From contig NZ_CP014307.1 in the NCBI RefSeq assembly GCF_001557535.2, forward strand, positions 248,001-312,000: DNA of 64,000 nt. The letters run 5' to 3'. Positions within the stretch are counted from its first letter, which is position 1. The number at the start of each line of letters is the position of its first letter. Below the pieces are notes generated by a model, which searched no databases, was not told the origin of the DNA, and saw only the letters and a list, made by a program, of their open reading frames with translations. The position numbers were made by a program, and so were the translations under genes. This document shows, in pieces, positions 16,448 to 26,696 of this stretch. This DNA is from Burkholderia sp. PAMC 26561. GTDB lineage: Bacteria; Pseudomonadota; Gammaproteobacteria; Burkholderiales; Burkholderiaceae.

Positions 16448-18631
16448 CTAAATCGTCACGGTGAAACACGCTTCATTATCGGTGAAGACTGCATCGAGCG
16501 TTGCACCATGGCCTCTGACGATGGCATTGGCAATGTAGAGGCCAAGGCCCATTCCGCCCTTGTTGTTCGGACTGGCAAGCGCACCGCTCTTGAAGGGATC
16601 CACCAGTCGCGCAAACGACACCGTCTGTTTGCGCAACAAACGGTTGCGAATTGCAATCGTTCTGAGGACCCCATTCAGCGCCCCGGTAATCCGGATCGGT
16701 TCGCTCATGTCCCCATGCTGGCGCGCATTATTGACCAGGTTCCCGAGGGCTTGCGCAAACCGGTCTTCATCGAGTTCGGCATCGCCCAGTTCAGGACATG
16801 CATATTCTATGGTGATGCCCGGGTAAGTCTGGCGAAGCTGATTGACCGTCGCATTCAATGATTCGGTCAGCGGCGTTTTCCGGCGCTCGAGGATCAGGCC
16901 CATGCCCGCTCTGATGCGGCTGACATCGAGTATGTAGGTGATGAGCGATTGCATTCGCCGTGTCGATCCCTCCACACGCTGCGCCGCGTCTTGCACGCTC
17001 GCCAGACCGCTGCGCATGAGCTGGACCGCCAGATCCACCGATTGCAGCGGATCGCGCAAATCGTGAGCGAGCGTGGCCAACAAAATCATCCGGGAGCGAT
17101 CCGCGTCGCGCAAACGCTGCAGCGCGACGTCCTGCAAAATAGACTTGAGTTCGCGCGCGGCGAAAACGTCTGTCTCCGTCCATGGGCGGCAGCGTCCGGT
17201 CACGACCTGTTTCCACGTTTCGAACGAAGCGCGCGGCGTGAGACGCGCTCCGTTCGGCCCCATCGCGACCACTTTGTCCGGCGCACCCGCCCAGTTGATC
17301 GTTTGCACGAGTTCGTTGCGCAACCAGATGATCGTGATGCGCGCGTCGCCGTTCATTTGAATGGCAAGCAGTCCCGCGGCAACGCCCGTTGGTGTCATTG
17401 GCCTGATCAGGTGCGGCTGCGTGTCGGCGAGCGATTCAATGACGATCAAGTCGGAACCCGCTTCGCGCATGTGCTCCGCAATACCAAGGAGCGCCGCTTT
17501 ATCGACGAGCCAGGGTGCATCGAGCATCACGGTCTGGCCATCGACGACAATCGCCACCGCATCGCTTCCGATCATTGCCGAAATGCCGCTTGCCGCGGCC
17601 ACCAGACCTGCGACGGGATCGTCGGCTTGCCGCATCGCAAAAGCCACTTCCGCACCCAGGACCCGCACGCTTTGCTCGGCCGTGACGCGCTGTTCGAGTT
17701 CGAGTTGCTGAAGCAGGATGGTCACCACTTCCATGAACAAGATGCACGACAGCCGGATTGCATGAGGAACGCGGTGGTCGCTCATATGGTGGCAGGCGAT
17801 CATGCCCCACAGGCGCTCGTTGATGACAATGGAAATGCTCATTGAAGCAGCAACGCCCATGTTCTTCAGATATTCGATATGAACCGGCGACACGCTGCGC
17901 AAGACGGAGTGGCTGAGATCGTAAGGGCGATTCGTTTCAAGATTCAACAAGGGTTCGATCGGCACAGCGACAGCGTTGACCGAGGAGATCTGCCGGATCG
18001 GACTCAGCACATAAAGCCGGCGCGCTTGTGCGGGGATGTCGCCGGAGGGAAAACGCTGATACAGGTACGACACCAGGTCTTCCCGACGCGACTCGCCAAT
18101 GACCTCTCCGCTATCGTCCGCGAGAAACCGGTACGCCATCACCCGGTCGCATTCGGTCATGACCCTGACGGTGTCCGCCGCGGCCTGCAGCACTTCGTTG
18201 ACCGATGTGTACTTGCGCTCCTGCAAACGCCGGATCGTGTTCCGGGCGAGCGCTGCGTAATGCGCCAGCATGACGGTCTGGTTGGCGATATGCTCCCACT
18301 CGACCATCAGGTTATCGTCGGACCAATGCATGACCAGGTCAAATCGCATGCCGTCACTTCTTTCCCACTCGACGCTGTCGCCGGCATGGCTGGGGTCTTG
18401 AAGGGCGGCATCGATCGCAATGCGTGCTGAGGCGTTCAGATAGCGCGGAGTCAGCGCCTCGCCAATTCCGGGCAAGGTACCCAGCCATGTTTCGGCCGTG
18501 CTGCTGCGTGCCAGCACACGGCCGTCCGAGGCGAAACAGATCAGTGCCCCGTGCGGCTGGATGCTCCCAGGGGCTTGAATCGGCTCGTTTTCACAAGAGA
18601 TGAGCGTATCGGTCGGCAGGCTATTGTTCAT
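16448..18631 (-). CDS. bphP: Bacteriophytochrome histidine kinase
   Basis: 727 residues from ATG 18631; a GTG at 18652 would add seven. The PAS domain opens with LISCENEPIQAPGSIQPHGAL, where C13 is the expected biliverdin-attachment Cys. The GAF domain has RFPSGDIPAQARRLY (DIP motif at 198-200) and SPVHIEYLKNMGV. The PHY tongue PRASF is present. The kinase has TLAHDLRDPLQS (phospho-His) and an ATPase domain ending GGMGLGLYIANAIV. It would be a red/far-red light sensor kinase. No heme oxygenase gene is near. It is divergent from a diguanylate cyclase gene 161 bp away, so the two may share regulation. The ATPase N-box reads LGNLVNNARQHG, which is normal. Confidence 0.93.
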   Translation of the reverse strand: MNNSLPTDTLISCENEPIQAPGSIQPHGALICFASDGRVLARSSTAETWLGTLPGIGEALTPRYLNASARIAIDAALQDPSHAGDSVEWERSDGMRFDLVMHWSDDNLMVEWEHIANQTVMLAHYAALARNTIRRLQERKYTSVNEVLQAAADTVRVMTECDRVMAYRFLADDSGEVIGESRREDLVSYLYQRFPSGDIPAQARRLYVLSPIRQISSVNAVAVPIEPLLNLETNRPYDLSHSVLRSVSPVHIEYLKNMGVAASMSISIVINERLWGMIACHHMSDHRVPHAIRLSCILFMEVVTILLQQLELEQRVTAEQSVRVLGAEVAFAMRQADDPVAGLVAAASGISAMIGSDAVAIVVDGQTVMLDAPWLVDKAALLGIAEHMREAGSDLIVIESLADTQPHLIRPMTPTGVAAGLLAIQMNGDARITIIWLRNELVQTINWAGAPDKVVAMGPNGARLTPRASFETWKQVVTGRCRPWTETDVFAARELKSILQDVALQRLRDADRSRMILLATLAHDLRDPLQSVDLAVQLMRSGLASVQDAAQRVEGSTRRMQSLITYILDVSRIRAGMGLILERRKTPLTESLNATVNQLRQTYPGITIEYACPELGDAELDEDRFAQALGNLVNNARQHGDMSEPIRITGALNGVLRTIAIRNRLLRKQTVSFARLVDPFKSGALASPNNKGGMGLGLYIANAIVRGHGATLDAVFTDNEACFTVTI

Positions 18632-18792
18632 GTGACAGCTTACGCGCTGCACATGAGTTAATTTAATGTATTTTGAGATAGGTTATTTTCCGGCTAGGCC
18701 GATTTCAAATAAAAACCTTCAATCGGGCCGCTCGCGTACTGATGATTGCATCCCAATGCGCGCTATCTTGCGCACGATAAAAATGACTTATC

Positions 18793-20055
18793 ATGTTGCC
18801 CCAAACGGCGACATCGAAAAAATGGCGAGAGATGGCAGAACTGACCGAAATTTCACGGTTTGACGCCGGGACGAATTTCAAACTTGACAGGCTATGGTCA
18901 GAGTTCGAAGACGCGTCGGTGGAACACGAGTTCCAGCGTTATCAGCGCGTCGCGCACCACACTGCGCTCGTGCGGACGCTCGTTTTCTGCAGCCTTTTCT
19001 ATATCGCCTTCGCCATCACCGACGTCGGCGCCCTTGGCTATTCTCGGGCGGCTCTCCTGCTGTTTCTGGCGCGCTGCCTGGTCGGGCTGACCTGCGCAAT
19101 CTGTTTGCGTGCCGCAAGCGCACAGCGCAATTCCGTCCCCGCGCTGCGTGCAGCGGCGAGCGTGGTGGAAATCGTCGGCTTCGCGGTCTTCATGCTGATC
19201 ACGTGGCTGCGGTCGGGCGGAATGTCGGTTCACGAGATGTCCATGTGCATCATGTTGATCGTCGCCTACAACTTCATTCCGAACAAGCTGGTCTACGCTC
19301 TTGCGATCAGCGTGGCGGCGACGTTTGCATTTATCGCCATTTCCTCGGCGTCGCGCATGCTCGATCCGTCGTCGCTGCTGACTTCGTCCATGCTGCTCGT
19401 ATTTACCAACGCCCTCGGTTACGTCACTGCCCGCCGCCATAACCGGCTCGCACGCGACGAGTTCTGCCAGCACGCGCTGCTCAGGAATCTGTCGGTTCGC
19501 GACTACCTGACAAGTTGTTTCAACCGGCGCTACCTCACCGACGTGCTGTTCAACGCGGAACTCCAGCGAGCACGCGAAACCCGCTCGAAACTCGCGGTGG
19601 TCCTGTGTGACATCGACCAGTTCAAACAGATCAACGACAGTTACGGCCACCCCGCCGGCGACGCAGTCATCCGGACATTTTCAGCCTTGTTGCTCGCGCA
19701 CACACGCCATGACGTGGACAGCGTCATTCGCTATGGCGGAGAAGAATTCGTCCTGCTGTTGCCGCGAACCGATATTGCCGGCGCCACGGCGCTCGCAGAA
19801 CGCATCCGGCAGGCATTCGAAATGGCTGCGTCGAAAGCATGGGACGGACGCGAGATACGTGCTACCGCGAGCTTCGGCGTGGTGGTCGTGGATTGTGCAC
19901 GCAGCACAGCGCGCGTGACCGAGGACAGCGTAATCGGAGCGGCGGATGCGCAGCTTTATCGGGCGAAAGACTCGGGGCGTAACCGGGTTTGCGCCGACGC
20001 ATCGCCGATCGCGACGGACCACGATGCGGGCCAGGGAATGATCGCGGCAGTTTAA
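18793..20055 (+). CDS. Membrane-bound GGDEF diguanylate cyclase
   Basis: 420 residues; an in-frame ATG at 18832 (MAELTEISRFDAG) is an equally good start, and neither has a strong ribosome site. About six membrane segments occupy residues 55-215 (CSLFYIAFAITDVGALGY and others). The GGDEF domain begins near 240 (RDYLTSCFNRRYL), has CDIDQFKQINDSYGH and an intact GGEEF active motif (RYGGEEFVLLLP), so it should make c-di-GMP. There is no EAL domain. An inhibitory RxxD site upstream of GGEEF is not evident. It diverges from the bacteriophytochrome gene. Confidence 0.9.
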   Translation: MLPQTATSKKWREMAELTEISRFDAGTNFKLDRLWSEFEDASVEHEFQRYQRVAHHTALVRTLVFCSLFYIAFAITDVGALGYSRAALLLFLARCLVGLTCAICLRAASAQRNSVPALRAAASVVEIVGFAVFMLITWLRSGGMSVHEMSMCIMLIVAYNFIPNKLVYALAISVAATFAFIAISSASRMLDPSSLLTSSMLLVFTNALGYVTARRHNRLARDEFCQHALLRNLSVRDYLTSCFNRRYLTDVLFNAELQRARETRSKLAVVLCDIDQFKQINDSYGHPAGDAVIRTFSALLLAHTRHDVDSVIRYGGEEFVLLLPRTDIAGATALAERIRQAFEMAASKAWDGREIRATASFGVVVVDCARSTARVTEDSVIGAADAQLYRAKDSGRNRVCADASPIATDHDAGQGMIAAV

Positions 20056-20170
20056 GGTCGGGGGCGGGCGGCTAGCCGTGCCAGATACTGTCGCCCAACA
20101 CCACCGTATTTTTCTGGCGGCGCATTCAGGCGCTTGGCCGCCGCAAAATGCTGTTCGGGATGACGATCAA

Positions 20171-20185
20171 ATCAGCTAAGCTGAT
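20171..20185. promoter_or_regulatory. Palindrome upstream of kbl-tdh
   Basis: ATCAGCT and AGCTGAT are perfect 7-bp inverted arms around one A. It is about 95 bp before the kbl start, a plausible operator position. The regulator is unknown; a threonine- or Lrp-type response would be reasonable but is not shown. Confidence 0.4.
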
Positions 20186-20279
20186 GCCTGATCAAGAAGC
20201 TTAGCGCAACAAACCGCCATTGGACGCAAAGCCATCACAAGTGGCCCAGCGGACCTCGCATTACACAGGAGACCAGTCC

Positions 20280-21479
20280 ATGCATGATCCGTATATTGCA
20301 CATGCACGCAATACGCTCGACCAAATCCGCGCAGACGGTTTCTACAAGTCCGAGCGCGTCATATCTAGTCCTCAATCAGCCGATATCCGGCTCGCCACCG
20401 GCGACGAAGTGCTCAACTTCTGCGCCAACAATTATCTCGGCCTGGCCAATGATCCGCGCCTGATCGAAGCAGCGAAAGCAGGCCTCGACCGCGATGGTTT
20501 CGGCATGGCCTCGGTGCGATTCATCTGCGGCACGCAAAGCGTTCACAAGGAACTCGAACAGGCGCTGGCGTCGTTTTTGCAAACGGACGACTGCATTCTT
20601 TACTCGAGTTGCTTCGACGCCAATGGCGGCTTGTTCGAGACCTTGCTCGACGAGTCCGACGCGATCATCAGCGACGAACTCAATCACGCGAGCATTATCG
20701 ACGGCGTGCGTTTGTCGAAGGCAAAGCGCTATCGCTACAAGAATAACGATCTCGCCGATCTGGAAACCAGGCTGCGTGAAGCCGACGCAGTCGGCGCGCG
20801 CTTCAAGCTGATCGCAACCGACGGCGTGTTTTCAATGGACGGCATCATTGCCGATCTCGCCGGCATCTGCGATCTGGCGGACCGTTATGGCGCGCTCGTG
20901 ATGGTCGACGATTCGCACGCGGTGGGGTTTATCGGCGAGCATGGGCGCGGCACGCCTGAACATTGCGGCGTGCTTTCGCGCATCGACATCATCACGGGTA
21001 CGCTCGGCAAGGCGCTCGGCGGCGCATCGGGTGGCTATGTTGCCGCGCGCCGCGAGATTGTCGAGTTGTTGCGCCAGCGCTCCCGTCCCTACCTGTTTTC
21101 CAACACGCTCACGCCGAGCATTGCCGCGGCCACGCTCAAGGTGCTCGAACTGCTCGGCAGCGCCGAAGGCGCCGAGTTGCGCTCGCGTGTAAGCAGCAAC
21201 GGCGCGCGTTTTCGCAACGCCATGAGCGCGCTCGGCTTTACGCTCGTGCCCGGCGAACATCCGATCATCCCCGTGATGCTCGGCGACGCCCAGGTTGCGT
21301 CCCGCATGGCCGATGCACTCCTGCAGGAAGGTGTCTACGTGATCGGCTTTTCGTTTCCGGTCGTGCCCAAGGGTCGCGCCCGCATCCGCACGCAGATGAG
21401 CGCCGCGCATACGCCGGAGCAAATCGATCGCGCCGTCGATGCGTTCGCGCGTGTTGGCCGTTCACTCGGCATCATCTAG
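20280..21479 (+). CDS. kbl: 2-amino-3-ketobutyrate CoA ligase
   Basis: 399 residues from ATG 20280 ([16 protein letters not shown]), with ACAGGAG just upstream; a TTG 60 bases earlier is unlikely. It is a PLP enzyme of the alpha-oxoamine synthase family: [17 protein letters not shown], the PLP-contacting [16 protein letters not shown] and the Schiff-base Lys in [16 protein letters not shown]. It converts 2-amino-3-ketobutyrate and CoA to glycine and acetyl-CoA. It forms an operon with tdh 15 bp downstream, which makes the substrate. Confidence 0.96.
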   Translation: MHDPYIAHARNTLDQIRADGFYKSERVISSPQSADIRLATGDEVLNFCANNYLGLANDPRLIEAAKAGLDRDGFGMASVRFICGTQSVHKELEQALASFLQTDDCILYSSCFDANGGLFETLLDESDAIISDELNHASIIDGVRLSKAKRYRYKNNDLADLETRLREADAVGARFKLIATDGVFSMDGIIADLAGICDLADRYGALVMVDDSHAVGFIGEHGRGTPEHCGVLSRIDIITGTLGKALGGASGGYVAARREIVELLRQRSRPYLFSNTLTPSIAAATLKVLELLGSAEGAELRSRVSSNGARFRNAMSALGFTLVPGEHPIIPVMLGDAQVASRMADALLQEGVYVIGFSFPVVPKGRARIRTQMSAAHTPEQIDRAVDAFARVGRSLGII

Positions 21480-21494
21480 GACATCGAGACCATC

Positions 21495-22523
21495 ATGAAA
21501 GCATTGGCCAAGCTGGAACGCGCACCGGGGCTGACACTGACGCACGTGGCGAAGCCCGAGGTCGGGCACAACGACGTGATGATCCGCATCACGCGCACCG
21601 CGATCTGCGGCACCGACATCCATATCTGGAAATGGGATGACTGGGCTCAAAAAACCATTCCCGTTCCCATGCATGTGGGGCACGAATATGTTGGCGAGAT
21701 CGTGGAAATGGGACAAGAGGTACGCGGATTCGCAATTGGCGATCGCGTCTCGGGTGAAGGCCATATCACGTGCGGCTTCTGCCGTAATTGCCGTGCGGGA
21801 CGGCGGCATTTGTGTCGCAACACGGTCGGCGTCGGTGTAAACCGGCCGGGCGCGTTCGCTGAATTCCTGGTGATTCCAGCGTTCAACGCCTTCAAGATCC
21901 CGCCGGAAATCTCCGATGACCTCGCGGCGATCTTCGATCCGTTCGGTAACGCCACGCACACGGCGTTGTCGTTCAATCTCGTCGGCGAAGACGTGTTGAT
22001 CACAGGCGCAGGCCCTATCGGCATCATGGCCGTGGCGATTGCCAAGCATGTAGGCGCACGCAATGTGGTGATTACCGACGTGAACGAATATCGCCTCGAA
22101 CTTGCGCGGAAGATGGGGGCCACGCGGGCGGTGAATGTTACGCAGACTGCACTGCGCGATGTGATGGCGGAACTTCACATGACGGAAGGCTTCGATGTGG
22201 GACTGGAAATGTCCGGCGTGCCGAGTGCATTCAAGGGGCTGCTCGAGGCCATGAATCATGGCGGCAAGGTCGCGATGCTGGGCATTCCGCCAGCGGAGAT
22301 GGCGATAGACTGGACCCAGGTCATCTTCAAGGGACTGGAAATCAAGGGCATCTACGGACGCGAGATGTTCGAGACCTGGTACAAGATGGTGGCCATGTTG
22401 CGGAGCGGGCTTGATCTTTCGCCGATCCTGACGCATCGGTTTGCGGTCGATGATTATCAGCAAGCGTTTGCCGCCATGCTTTCCGGGCAGAGCGGAAAGG
22501 TGATTCTGGATTGGACCGTATAG
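21495..22523 (+). CDS. tdh: L-threonine 3-dehydrogenase
   Basis: 342 residues of a zinc medium-chain dehydrogenase oxidising threonine to 2-amino-3-ketobutyrate with NAD+. The catalytic zinc region is [16 protein letters not shown] and GHEYVGEIV. The structural zinc has four Cys in [15 protein letters not shown]. The Rossmann motif is [17 protein letters not shown]. Length matches E. coli Tdh. It is co-transcribed with kbl and gives threonine to glycine plus acetyl-CoA. Confidence 0.96.
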   Translation: MKALAKLERAPGLTLTHVAKPEVGHNDVMIRITRTAICGTDIHIWKWDDWAQKTIPVPMHVGHEYVGEIVEMGQEVRGFAIGDRVSGEGHITCGFCRNCRAGRRHLCRNTVGVGVNRPGAFAEFLVIPAFNAFKIPPEISDDLAAIFDPFGNATHTALSFNLVGEDVLITGAGPIGIMAVAIAKHVGARNVVITDVNEYRLELARKMGATRAVNVTQTALRDVMAELHMTEGFDVGLEMSGVPSAFKGLLEAMNHGGKVAMLGIPPAEMAIDWTQVIFKGLEIKGIYGREMFETWYKMVAMLRSGLDLSPILTHRFAVDDYQQAFAAMLSGQSGKVILDWTV

Positions 22524-22535
22524 TGCCTGACGCTC

Positions 22536-22555
22536 GGGGGCATGTGCATGCCCCC
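22536..22555. terminator. Hairpin between convergent tdh and xylH
   Basis: GGGGGCAT / ATGCCCCC form an 8-bp perfect stem with a GTGC loop. There is no T-run, so it is either a weak terminator or an mRNA 3'-end stabiliser. It fits the 41-bp gap between convergent genes. Confidence 0.5.
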
Positions 22556-22564
22556 GTTATCGCC

Positions 22565-23761
22565 TTAACGCCGATCCCCTGAAATCACATCGATCCACAC
22601 CGCCAGCACCAGGATCCCGCCCTTCACGATCATCTGCCAGTAAGAATCGACATCGAGCATCGACATGCCGTTGTCGAGGCTTGCCATCACCAGCGCACCA
22701 ATCAGCGCTCCGTAGACCGTGCCGGAACCGCCGCGCATCGATGTCCCGCCGATAAAACATGCCGCGATTGCATCCAGTTCGCCCATCGTCCCCGCAGATG
22801 GCGACCCCGCCGCCAACCGTGCGGTGTTGATCAGACCGCCAAGCGCGCACATCAATCCCATCAGCGCGAAAATCATCAGCTTCACGCGATTGGTATTCAC
22901 GCCCGACAAACGGGTCGCCTCGAGATTGGAACCCACGGCATAGATGCGCCGGCCAAACACGGTCTGCGTGGCAATGTAGGTAAAGATCCCAAGCAGCGCC
23001 AGCAGCAACAGTACAGGCACCGGAATCCCGCCATACCGGTTCAGCGTCGTCACGAACGCAACCAGCACCAGACCTGCCGCGATTATCTTGACGCCATCCT
23101 GCCAGAGCGGCACGACAGCGAGCTTGTATCGCTGCCGGTTCTGCCGCTGACGCACGGTCAACGCAACGAGTATCACGAACATGACCAGTGCCAGTGCGTT
23201 GCCGGCCAGCCGGGGCAAGTACCCCTGCCCGATGAAGACCAGATGCTCCGATGCAGGCGCGATAGTCGAGCCGCCCGTCACCCCGAGCAGCACGCCGCGA
23301 TAGGCCAGCATCCCGCCGAGCCCCACAATGAACGAGGGCACCCGCAGATACGTGGACCACCATCCATTGAAGAGCCCGATCGCGACGCCAAGCAGCATCA
23401 CGGCGGGCACCGTGAACTGGATTGGCCAGTGATATGAAACATCGAGAATCGCAGCCACGCCACCGAGCAGTCCAAGCAGCGATCCAACCGACAAGTCGAT
23501 CTCACCGGCAATGATCACGAAGACCATGCCGCATGCAAGCATGCCGGTAATCGACATCTGCCTGAGGAGGTTCGACAGGTTTCGCGGCGTGACGAACGCG
23601 CCATCGGTCAGGAATGAAAAGAAGATCCAGATGACCGCAACCGCAAGCAGCAGCGCAAGCAGCTTATAGCGCGTGAACACTTGCCTGAAGCGTTGACCGG
23701 AACTCGTGCGCACATTACCGGCTGTGCTGCGCTTTGGGGACGAAGTCACGTCAGGTGTCAT
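22565..23761 (-). CDS. xylH: Xylose ABC transporter permease
   Basis: 398 residues with about ten or more membrane spans and the branched-chain-type sugar permease signature [20 protein letters not shown]; the C-terminal half has [19 protein letters not shown]. It forms the membrane channel of a xylose importer with XylG and XylF. Its ATG overlaps the xylG stop by four bases (ATGA), so translation is coupled. Subfamily identity rests on the xylA/xylR context. Confidence 0.92.
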   Translation of the reverse strand: MTPDVTSSPKRSTAGNVRTSSGQRFRQVFTRYKLLALLLAVAVIWIFFSFLTDGAFVTPRNLSNLLRQMSITGMLACGMVFVIIAGEIDLSVGSLLGLLGGVAAILDVSYHWPIQFTVPAVMLLGVAIGLFNGWWSTYLRVPSFIVGLGGMLAYRGVLLGVTGGSTIAPASEHLVFIGQGYLPRLAGNALALVMFVILVALTVRQRQNRQRYKLAVVPLWQDGVKIIAAGLVLVAFVTTLNRYGGIPVPVLLLLALLGIFTYIATQTVFGRRIYAVGSNLEATRLSGVNTNRVKLMIFALMGLMCALGGLINTARLAAGSPSAGTMGELDAIAACFIGGTSMRGGSGTVYGALIGALVMASLDNGMSMLDVDSYWQMIVKGGILVLAVWIDVISGDRR

Positions 23762-25314
23762 GCGACGCTCGCTTGGATAGGGGTTGCCTGGGATGGCGCG
23801 CCAATGGCTGCAGCCAGGATATGTTCTTGCGTCAGTCCTTCGTTGATGAAATCGCCGCGCAGTTCGCCTTCGCCTATCACGAGCACGCGGTCGCTGACAC
23901 CAAGTACTTCATTGAGCTCCGATGATACGACGATGATCGATACCCCTCGCCGTGCCAGCGCAAACATCAGCTTGTAGATCTCGAACTTGGCGCCGACATC
24001 CACACCGCGAGTGGGTTCATCGAGGATCAGGATGGCGGGGTTCGTCAGCAGCATCTTGGTCAGCACGGCCTTCTGCTGGTTGCCGCCCGACAAGTTCGCA
24101 ATTGACAACATGGGCGTCGCGGCGCGAACCGACAACCGCTTCATCTCGGTGTGAATGGTGTCGAGTTCCGCAGCGGAATCGATACGGCCGCCCTTTGCGA
24201 AGCGTGTGAGGACAGCCAACGTGATGTTATGACCCACCCCGAGTTGCGGCACGATGCCATGGCGCTTCCGGTCTTCCGGCACCATCCCGATACCGGCATT
24301 GATGGCATCGGCGGGCGTCCTGATCTTCAGTTTCTTGCCATTCAGATAAACATCCGCCTCGCTCACCCCGGGATACGCGCCGAAGATGGCCTGCATCAGT
24401 TCGGTCCGCCCCGCACCCACCAGCCCTGCCACGCCGAGAATCTCGCCTTTGCGCAGCGAGAAAGAAACATTGTCCACGCGCTTTCGCTGCGCATTGGTGA
24501 CGTCGAGACACGTTACGTTCCTGGCCTCGAAAATCACCTCGCCAATCTCATGCGGCTCCCGTGGAAACAGATTCTTGATTTCGCGGCCCACCATCATCGC
24601 AATAATGGCGTCCGTGCCCAAACCCTTCATGGGCTGCGTGGCGACGTGCTTGCCATCGCGGATCACAGTGACTGTGTCGCATACGGCTTCGACTTCATCG
24701 AGCTTGTGCGAGATATAGACGCACGCGACGCCTCGCTTCTTCAGATCGCGCACTATATCGAGCAGGATACTGATCTCGCTTGCCGTCAATGACGACGATG
24801 GTTCATCCAGAATCAGCAGCTTCGCGCGTTTGTTCAAGGCCTTCGCAATCTCGATCAGTTGCTGATGACCACCGCCGTAGTTCATCACAGGCTGCGCGAC
24901 GTTGATGCCGCTGATGTTGAGGCCGCGCAGCAATTCGTCCGCGCGCTGATACATCGCGGCATAGTTCATCCGGCCGCCGCTCAGCGTGATTTCATTGCCG
25001 AGGAAGATGTTTTCCGCGACGGACAATTGCGGCACGAGCATCAGTTCCTGGTGGATGATGACAATGCCGGCGTTCTCGGTATCGCGGATGTTCATCGCAC
25101 GTAAAGGCTCACCTTCCCAAAGGATCTCGCCATCCCATGTTCCATGCGGATAGACGCCTGAGAGGACCTTCATCAGCGTCGACTTGCCCGCGCCATTTTC
25201 GCCGCACAAGCCGACGCATTCACCGGGCGCCACCACCAGGTCGATACCGTCGAGCGCCTTCACCCCGCCAAACGTCTTGACGATGCCGTGCATTTCCAGC
25301 AGCGCATTTGCCAT
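23758..25314 (-). CDS. xylG: Xylose ABC transporter ATP-binding protein
   Basis: 518 residues with two ABC cassettes, as usual for this family. The first has Walker [13 protein letters not shown] (near residue 38), [13 protein letters not shown] and [12 protein letters not shown]. The second cassette is degenerate at Walker A ([12 protein letters not shown]) but keeps [13 protein letters not shown] and [12 protein letters not shown]. It powers xylose import. It lies 87 bp after xylF and overlaps xylH. Confidence 0.94.
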   Translation of the reverse strand: MANALLEMHGIVKTFGGVKALDGIDLVVAPGECVGLCGENGAGKSTLMKVLSGVYPHGTWDGEILWEGEPLRAMNIRDTENAGIVIIHQELMLVPQLSVAENIFLGNEITLSGGRMNYAAMYQRADELLRGLNISGINVAQPVMNYGGGHQQLIEIAKALNKRAKLLILDEPSSSLTASEISILLDIVRDLKKRGVACVYISHKLDEVEAVCDTVTVIRDGKHVATQPMKGLGTDAIIAMMVGREIKNLFPREPHEIGEVIFEARNVTCLDVTNAQRKRVDNVSFSLRKGEILGVAGLVGAGRTELMQAIFGAYPGVSEADVYLNGKKLKIRTPADAINAGIGMVPEDRKRHGIVPQLGVGHNITLAVLTRFAKGGRIDSAAELDTIHTEMKRLSVRAATPMLSIANLSGGNQQKAVLTKMLLTNPAILILDEPTRGVDVGAKFEIYKLMFALARRGVSIIVVSSELNEVLGVSDRVLVIGEGELRGDFINEGLTQEHILAAAIGAPSQATPIQASVA

Positions 25315-25401
25315 GCATATGTCCCTGACGTGATTGCGCGTGAAGGCCGCTATAGAAGCGCTCTTCAGACCCTCACGCGCCGCTCATCCATGCACCAAGT
25401 G

Positions 25402-26445
25402 TCAATTGCCAGCCAGTTGCGACTGGGTATAGAAACCGTCCTTGATGACGGTATCGACATTGGCCTTCGTCAGGAGCGTCGGCTGCAGCAACACGGTATC
25501 GACCTGCTTCTTGCCGTTGTCGTACTTGGCGTTGAAGGCAGGCGGCTGTCCTTTCGCCAGATCGACAGCGAGCTTGGCTGCGTCGCCCGCAATCAGCTTG
25601 AGCGGCTTGTACACCGTCATGGTCTGCGTGCCGTCAACGAGGCGCTTGACTGCGGCCAGGTCTGCGTCCTGGCCCGAAATGGGCACCTTGCCCGCCAGTT
25701 TCTGCGCGGCAAGCGCCTGAATGGCGCCGCCGGCTGTGCCGTCGTTCGATGCCACGATAGCGTCGATCTTGTTGTTGTTCGCCGTCAGCGCGTCTTCGGT
25801 GATGCGCAGCGCGGTCGCGGCGCTCCATTCCGGCACCCATTGCTGACCGACGACCTTGATGTCACCGCGATCGATGGCCGGCTTCAGAATCTTCATCTGA
25901 CCTTCACGCAACATCTTCGCGTTGTTGTCGGTCGGTGCGCCACCCAGCAAAAAGTAATTGCCCTTGGGCTGCGCGTTGAAGACCCCTTGCGCCTGCATTT
26001 CGCCGACTTTTTCGTTGTCGAAGGAAATGTAGGCATCGACATCTGCATCGAGAATCAAGCGGTCATAAGACACGATCTTGATACCCGCCTTGTGCGCTTC
26101 GGCAACTACATTGCCGAGCGTCTTCGAATTGAAAGGCACGATCACGATGACATCGACTCCGCGCGAGATCAGATTTTCGATCTGCGAGATCTGGCGCGCC
26201 TCGCTGGCATCGGCGGATTGCACCGAGACCTTCGCGCCCAGCTTGGTCGCTGCTGCAACGAAATAGTCGCGGTCGCGTGACCAACGCTCGACCCGCAAGT
26301 CATCGATACAAAAGCCGATCTCGGGTTTGTCCTTACTGGCATGCGCAAGCGATGGAATCAGGGATACGCTGGCGAACATCGCACCGCACGCGAACGTGGC
26401 CAGAATTGAACGGCGCATTGCAGACTTCCGCATTGCAGACTTCAT
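25402..26445 (-). CDS. xylF: Periplasmic xylose-binding protein
   Basis: 347 residues with a signal peptide ending near SLAHAS and a type-1 sugar-binding fold: EIGFCIDDLRVERWSRDRDYF, VDVIVIVPFNSKTLGNVV, FLLGGAPTDNNAK and VASNDGTAGGAIQAL. The ATG at 26445 has AGGAG seven bases before it. The first codons carry a 15-bp tandem duplication (MKSAMRKSAMRRS), so three in-frame Met codons could start the protein. It delivers xylose to XylGH. Confidence 0.93.
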   Translation of the reverse strand: MKSAMRKSAMRRSILATFACGAMFASVSLIPSLAHASKDKPEIGFCIDDLRVERWSRDRDYFVAAATKLGAKVSVQSADASEARQISQIENLISRGVDVIVIVPFNSKTLGNVVAEAHKAGIKIVSYDRLILDADVDAYISFDNEKVGEMQAQGVFNAQPKGNYFLLGGAPTDNNAKMLREGQMKILKPAIDRGDIKVVGQQWVPEWSAATALRITEDALTANNNKIDAIVASNDGTAGGAIQALAAQKLAGKVPISGQDADLAAVKRLVDGTQTMTVYKPLKLIAGDAAKLAVDLAKGQPPAFNAKYDNGKKQVDTVLLQPTLLTKANVDTVIKDGFYTQSQLAGN

Positions 26446-26636
26446 GTCTCACTCCTTTTTTATGGTTGACTAGCCGATGCATCCCCTGCGTAGCCGGTCA
26501 CGGCCACGCATGTGCGAGAGAAAGAGACGTCGGCGGAATCTACTGCGTGCGCCGCGAATTCGTGTTCACGGTCGTCGTTTTACGAAAGCTTGTGTCTTTG
26601 GATTTTTGCTTAGCCTGGCCTTTATGCGCATCTGGC

Positions 26637-26654
26637 GCAATTGCGAAATCAGCC
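26637..26654. promoter_or_regulatory. Putative XylR box upstream of xylF
   Basis: GCAATTGCGAAATCAGCC is about 190 bp before xylF. The same sequence with one difference lies upstream of xylA at 28068-28085. Sharing by the two xylose promoters suggests binding by XylR. Confidence 0.55.
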
Positions 26655-26696
26655 GGGCGCTTTAACGTTTTTCCTTGAGGCTTTCAGACTTGAACG

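Noticed and set aside
21462..22463. 333-codon minus-strand frame
   Set aside because: Antisense of tdh, which has all dehydrogenase motifs.
25288..26280. 330-codon plus-strand frame
   Set aside because: Antisense of xylF.
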